A stretch of 64,000 nt of DNA. It comes from Tachypleus tridentatus. Lineage: Eukaryota; Arthropoda; Merostomata; Xiphosura; Limulidae. Shown piece after piece: positions 58,228-64,000 of the stretch (position 1 is the stretch's first letter; each line of letters begins with the position of its first letter). Below the pieces are notes generated by a model that was not told the DNA's origin, searched no databases, and saw only the letters and a list, made by a program, of their open reading frames with translations. The DNA lies in contig NC_134825.1 in NCBI RefSeq assembly GCF_004210375.1, positions 62,921,558 through 62,985,557 of the forward strand. The letters run 5' to 3'. The translations under genes and the position numbers were made by a program.

Positions 58228-58494
58228 TGTTTGTTTTTGAATTTTGCACAAAGCTACTCGAGGGCTATCTGTGCTAGCCGTCCCTAATTTAGCAGTGTAA
58301 GACTAGAGGGAAGGCAGCTAGTCATCACCACCCACCGCCAACTCTTGGGCTACTCTTTTACAAACGAATAGTGGAATTGACCGTCACATTATACGCCCCC
58401 ATGGCTGGGAGGGCGAGCATGTTTAGCGCGACGCGAACGCGACCCTCGGATTACGAGTCGCACGCCTTACGCGCTTGGCCATGCCAGGCCAGGC
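58228..58494 (-). repeat. SINE-A, full-length, 9-bp target duplication
   Basis: Reverse copy between CGTGTTTCT repeats (58219-58227 and 58495-58503). The head end shows a doubled CCAGGCCAGGCC. Confidence 0.93.
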
Positions 58495-58503
58495 CGTGTT
58501 TCT

Positions 58504-59863
58504 ACAAACAGCCGTCACTTGAGGTGTAATGTTGGCTTTTAGCTGTTAGAATAAAAGACAGTTACTCGAGATCTGATGTTAACCTCAACAGTTAGAACAA
58601 AAGATAGGTACTTAAGATATGATGTTGACCTCTGTGTGTGGGAAAATAAAACATAACCACTTAGTGAGATGTGAGCTTGGCCTTTTATAATACAAGAACA
58701 ACTACGAATCACTTGAAATCTTAGTTTACTTACGTCTATAAAAATGCGTTGCTTGTTTAACTTGCACAGTCAGTCTTATCATTGTGGTTCTAATGAAATC
58801 CTTGATTTTCAAGTATATTGCTAGTGTTTGCAATCCTGGTGCATAAAGACAGACGAAACCGTTTTTGATGATAAGACGGAAATATTATAATTAAATGGAA
58901 AATAAACAAGAAAAAAGCAAGAACTTCTTAGAAAAGACTGAACATTCTAAAGTAAACAAGAAAATGTAAAAACTAACTTTGGTATTAATCCAAAGATTTA
59001 ATTTGGAATGAATTAATAAAATGCAGAAAACTTTTAATATGATGAATAAATAAAAATAGAAAGGTTTACATACTCTTAGCATTAAATCTTAGTGCCATTG
59101 CTACTAAGGTACACTGTACTAATTGTGTAATATTTTTTATAATTAAATATTAATCAGGTTGCGAGATAGAGTTTCTTATGCAAGGATGGATTTGTACTAA
59201 TCACGGTTTCTGGTCAGTAAGCCATTATGTACGTTATATAGAAGTAGATAATCTACCATATATTAGAATAGTGAATGTAAATACATTTTGAATTTCTGAT
59301 ACAATGCAAGTAAATCTATATGTATGCATAAAAGCTTCTAGCGAATATTTAAAGTTTTAAGAGGCATTACCAGGGGCTTATAGACGAGAATCGCATGGAT
59401 TAAAAAATGAAGAGATTTGATTTTAGAAGTTAATATTTTCAGCTCTACAATCTCGATGTACTTTTGATAAAGTATTACCGCATACTTAGAGTAAATATCC
59501 CACATTATTCTGCTCTTAACAGACCTGTGGTATCTGGATGAAAGCGACTCTAGAATTGAGTCAAAATGATATATTGCAGTAATTTTTACAACTGATGCAA
59601 TGACAGAGCTTTTTTGAGATCAAAATTTCTACCTTAGGATGACTATATTCACTTTGTAAGTCTGTTGTTAACTAACTGATAAATAGTAGTACAAGAATTG
59701 TCGACGGCTGTTGTTGAATAGTTGCTTTCCCTATCTATTACTTTTAAAGTACAAGCTAGCAAGGATAGCTTTCAAATAATTTTGCGCAAAATTCAACCAT
59801 ATGCGTTTTTCCGTACGCAAAGTAAAGGAAATTCACTTGCATGCCAAGTAAACCAAATTAATT
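58504..59863. other. No feature seen
   Basis: 1.4 kb of AT-rich intergenic DNA with no recognised gene or repeat. Confidence 0.5.
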
Positions 59864-59875
59864 GTCATCGTACTG

Positions 59876-60137
59876 GTTGGTTGTTGGAATTTCGCACAAA
59901 GCTACTCGAGGGCTATCTGTGCTAGCCGTCCCTAATTTAGCAGTGTAAGACTAGAGGGAAGGCAGCTAGTCATCACCACCCACCGCCAACTCTTGGGCTA
60001 CTCTTTTACCAACGAATAGTGGGATTGACCGTCACATTATAACGCCCCCACGGCTGGGAGGGCGACCATGTTTGGCGCGAACCCGCGACCTTCAGATTAC
60101 GAAGCTCACGCCTTAACGCGCTAGGCCATGCCAGGCC
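59876..60137 (-). repeat. SINE-A, full-length, 12-bp target duplication
   Basis: Reverse copy between exact GTCATCGTACTG repeats (59864-59875 and 60138-60149). Confidence 0.95.
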
Positions 60138-60149
60138 GTCATCGTACTG

Positions 60150-63100
60150 TATTTATTCTATTGTTAAGCGGCTTATTTTGGACTCTATGACAGAAATAAT
60201 CTAAAGTATTGTCCAAACAGAGAGTTAAATTTTTTTTTCTTTCAAAAAATAACCTTCGCTACAGAACAGGTTTACTTCGTCGCAAGTTGTAAGCTTATTT
60301 CATAAACTTTTCAAAATAAACTCTGATAATATTTAAGTACTTAGGCTTAATACACTAAACATGTCTAATATACATTTGCAAAATCGACACCAAACCTGAA
60401 TAAATTATTTTTACTCAACCAATCTTCTTGCTTAATCATTCAGTGTACCATCCAGTAATCTGCAAAACAATCAAAAACGGATTTCTCTGGAAACATGACG
60501 TAAGTTCTTTCCATGGCATATCCATTCAGTAGCAAAGCATTCAAGCAGTTGGAAAACGAAACGGACTTTCATACATTAGAAAGTCAGTCCAATCGTTTTA
60601 TAATTTTTTTTATACAATGTTTACTTAAACGAAAAGCTTATCGTTCTTGTATACTAAGTGACTTAAGTAAACCAATCGGTAACGAAAATTATACCTTGAA
60701 TATGATAATAACACGAAGATAACTTTGTATTCGTAACTACCTTGCAGGATTATTGTTACAATAAAGACGCTCGCTCGTCAAATATAGTATGACCAAACGT
60801 GACGAGACTTTAAAATAGTTAACGCAACGTTTCATATTCAACATCTGTCTGTCAATCAGTTATTTATAATTAATAAAATTTTATTAAACATTCGGTCTGC
60901 ACTTTAAATTTACTTCATAAAAATAATGTTCTATACCACTATATTGTTACATGTTACAAAATACACACACACACGTGTCTTTCAATGCAAGTTTATTTTC
61001 AAGTTTATTACCTCTTTAAATTACTTGCATTCATCAAATGAGCATTATTTCCAAAAATCAATCCACTTTTATGAGCTAAAATGACACTTCGACAGTTTAC
61101 GAAAATGCTTTTTATTTCATAAACACTAAAACATCTTTCAATAAAACTTCACAGCAATAATTCTTTGCAGTAAAACCATTAGGAAGAAAGACACAAGTTT
61201 TGTTGCTTAGAAGATTGTTAAGATGTAACCTGTAATGTTTTACATTAAACATTATCTCTGGTTTCAAATTCGCAAGTCAAATCACTTTTAAAGTACAACA
61301 AATGATTCGAAATGACTAGGTCAGTATAAAATTATATTTTACTCTTCAAAACAATGCTAATTAACAAACCTCTATTATGGCAATGCGAATGAAATCAAGC
61401 CAGAAAGCTTACATAAACATTTGTTCTTGTAACGCTTTTCAAAGCATGACAAAATTGGTGTAATTTTAGTCACATTTGAATAGCTAATTACCAATTACGG
61501 CTCAGCAATAAAAACATAATCAACGTAAAACAATATGTATCAGTTTGTTTAAGGGTTAAAACACTGAAATGAACTAACATTGTCAAAATCCCTACCCATC
61601 GTTTTGTAAGTGCTTTTACTGTTATGTTTACAATTTATCAGAAGCAATAACTTCACATTCAACTTCTGGTGTATAACAAAATTATAATTATATTTTCTTT
61701 CTATAGTTGGAATGAAGTCTATACATTCGTTTAGAATTAAATGCAAATAAACGTTTTTACGTGTTACGTTTGGATAGGAATGCTGTAGGATAATAACAGT
61801 TTTGCCAAAAAGCAAAGAAAGAGTGACAAAAAAAAAACAGTAAAACACTTAATACGCTCCATTTTACAACAAATCCTACAAGAGAAAAGGATCATCATAG
61901 TACCAAACGTTTCACACGCGGACTAAATATTTCTTGTATACTTGTAAGAAATCAGCCACAACACTACTGGAAGTATAGAGAATAAGAAAATACTGACCAT
62001 GAACTTAAAATAGAAACAAACATTAAAAAAAAAAACTTGTGGATAACGTGATTACTTTGAAACTGATTATAAACAAATGTATAAGATGCCTTTATATATC
62101 ATATATGCAAAGAGTGCTCAAATAGGTTCAATATAGGGAGTTTTTATTTCCAAAAGAGCATTGAATCTCCTTTGATTGATAACTTTAAAAACACCTGTTT
62201 GATTTCTTTAAAGTGCATAGGGTTTACACGTTTGTTTTAGAACAGAGTTAAATGAAAAAAAAAAAAACAACAAAAAACTTTTGTGTATTTATAGTTGTTT
62301 TTGTTATTTCACTGTCAACGCATATAACATTATGAAAATGGAGAACTATTATTCTGAACAATATTTTAAGCCTAATGTATAATTGAGATTTCAATGTAGA
62401 TATTCCTACGTTATTTTTACACATTCCATACATACATAACAATACAGAAAAGGGCAGTCAAACTTTTGATATATTTTTGTCTACATAAAATAGGCTGTAT
62501 TCAATCTCTATAAATGAAATTCTCTACTTTTAATAAAGCATTATGTGGAAGAACATCATACAAAAGTAATATCACAGGTACTCAGACAGTACATAGAAGA
62601 AAAACTTAAGTTCTTTGAAGAGGTAACAGCAAAATTAGTGATTCTTCAGGAAGCCCAAAATTTAAGAAAAGCTGATATTTGTTGAAGGATGAATCTGTTT
62701 CATATTAGATTAACCAAAATAAAATTCAGGTTTAATAATAACAATGATGAAATGAAAAGATTACCAGTATACTTCAGCACAAATTATTACAAATTTGTTT
62801 TCTAATACAGAAATTTTTTAAACAGATTTTACCACAAGTTTCAAATGATGACAAATTTTTGAGTTTTGAATAAAATAGGCTACGAGCTAATAAGATGTCT
62901 TTAAACATTACTGAAATGAAATCACGCTGTACTACTGGTTATAAAATACAAAACAAAAACAAGAAGCTTACTGAAGTTTCAACTTTAAAATATCATGATT
63001 ATTTCTTATGATAGTTTCTGTTATGTTAAAAATAAACTTTATGAAGTTAGAATACCCTGGTTACACAGTGCCACTTTAAATTTATTGCAGATTCATTAAT

Positions 63101-63224
63101 CCTTTAAACAAAATTTCTTAAGACATAGATAGCTTGCTTTTACAAGAGATACTTCAATTAATCAAGTGGAACCAGGCTACTGCAGTCAGTATGACAGCAG
63201 TGACTTTCATTCATGGTGTACTTG
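60150..63224. other. No gene seen; may include a 3' UTR
   Basis: 3 kb of AT-rich DNA. Its right part probably contains the 3' untranslated region of the minus-strand gene ending at 63225. Open frames at 60513-60722, 61549-61848 and 62248-62442 have no recognisable features. Confidence 0.5.
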
Positions 63225-63555
63225 TCAAGTTAATATGTTGACAGCAGTCATCCCAATATCACCCAACTCGGTTGTACCGTTACAATTTAAACCATTTATG
63301 ACATTTGGCATGATTTCTACCATAGTATTTATAATTTTGGGGGAGCTGTTAATCTTGCTGATAGAGAGTTCCAAACTTTTTGAGGTAGCAACTGTTGATT
63401 GGTCCTGTACTGTCTGATGAAAAGCTTTAAATCCAGTCGTTCCATCAGGACCTTTAGGCTGTCTGACAACAACGACACGTGGGCCAATGACTTCTTCAGA
63501 TGTAATTCGTAGCCGACTGATCAGACGTTCTGGCCTTTGCCTTGAAAAATTGTCA
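63225..63555 (-). CDS. Terminal exon of a SUZ-C-motif protein (LARP6/SZRD1-like)
   Basis: Minus-strand exon: AG acceptor after TTTCT, first base 63555, TGA at 63225-63227. It encodes 109 residues starting DNFSRQRPERLISRL. The segment GPRVVVVRQPKGPDGTTGF (about 63422-63478) matches the SUZ-C motif, an R-x-P-x-GPDG-x-x-GF signature near the C-terminus of La-related protein 6 and SZRD1. These are RNA-associated proteins, and the motif is linked to localisation. A Ser/Thr- and Asn-rich tail of about 60 residues follows, longer than I would expect in vertebrate relatives. The remaining exons lie beyond the window, so the exact family is open. The plus-strand open frame at 63166-63417 is its shadow. 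Confidence 0.62.
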
Positions 63556-64000
63556 CTAGAAACAGCAAAAATATAATATCTGTAAATTTAAAATAAATAT
63601 CAGTTCAGGCACAGTAATACACACTTGTAAATCAGAGGTATATCTTTATTCCCAACTTTTCAGAAATTTACTTGATTTTGTGAAACAATCATACAAGTAC
63701 AATTAATAATACTATATAATAGAATTTACACAGAAAAGATGATAAATAAAAATCATTATGGTTGGTGGTTTATGTCACAAAGTAACAAGGCTATTAACAT
63801 CAAACAAGTGGTCAAAGTGTAAAATGTTTCCTATAAACTGTACAAATAAGTCAAAAGTTAAAAATTAAACAATGTCCTGAGGTCAGATAAAAGATTCATA
63901 TACAATGATAAAGATAACTTGTTCATAAAAATTTAAAAAATACAAGTTGGATGGTGTCACAATAGCCAATGACACCGTCCAATGTCAGGGGTAAACATGT
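63556..64000 (-). other. Intron of the SUZ-C-motif gene
   Basis: AT-rich sequence upstream of the acceptor. No further exon was recognised before the window ends. Confidence 0.5.

Noticed and set aside
63166-63417. 83-codon plus-strand open frame with a hydrophobic stretch
   Set aside because: It lies antisense to the SUZ-C exon, which has a recognised motif and a splice acceptor.

Overview
The window looks like gene-poor, AT-rich, repeat-dense animal DNA. Exons are bounded by GT/AG introns. The commonest repeat is a tRNA-headed SINE of about 270 bp, present in about 20 full or partial copies. There are also two shorter tRNA-headed SINE families, Jockey-like LINEs, Tc1 elements and BED-finger hAT elements. 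This repeat mix and the exon style suggest an arthropod, most likely a chelicerate such as a horseshoe crab. That assignment is recalled from the look of the SINEs and was not tested.

Layout. (1) 588-8066, plus strand: the last four coding exons of an SLC10-family sodium/bile-acid-type cotransporter. Its introns hold a nearly complete Tc1 transposon and a small hAT MITE. (2) 8.1-25.4 kb: no host gene seen. This part holds SINEs, two SINE-derived minisatellites (10.9-11.9 kb), a 5'-truncated LINE (15.8-17.4 kb) and a degraded hAT transposase (20.8-22.6 kb). (3) 25.5-56.3 kb: a cluster of four paralogous, secreted, two-domain genes. Each has four exons: signal peptide, short linker, EGF-like domain, PAN/apple-like domain. 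Gene 1 is on the plus strand; genes 2, 3 and 4 are on the minus strand. In all four the spliced exon lengths sum to a multiple of three (528, 513, 513 and 525 nt) and the intron phases are the same (2, 0, 1). Genes 2 and 3 lie in a recent segmental duplication of about 4.2-4.4 kb. The 7.3 kb between the two copies is almost wholly transposon: a hAT element, then a LINE carrying half a Tc1 element and a SINE. (4) 56.3-63.2 kb: SINEs and otherwise unremarkable DNA. (5) 63225-63555, minus strand: the terminal coding exon of a protein with a SUZ-C-like motif (LARP6/SZRD1 type).

The most interesting content is the EGF-PAN cluster. The predicted proteins are small (170-175 aa) and secreted. Each has seven cysteines in each domain, an odd number per domain, which hints at a disulfide between the domains or a covalent dimer. 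Genes 2 and 3 are nearly identical except for a tight patch of amino-acid-changing differences in the PAN-like domain. I cannot assign a function. No virus-derived element, CRISPR array or true tRNA gene was recognised.
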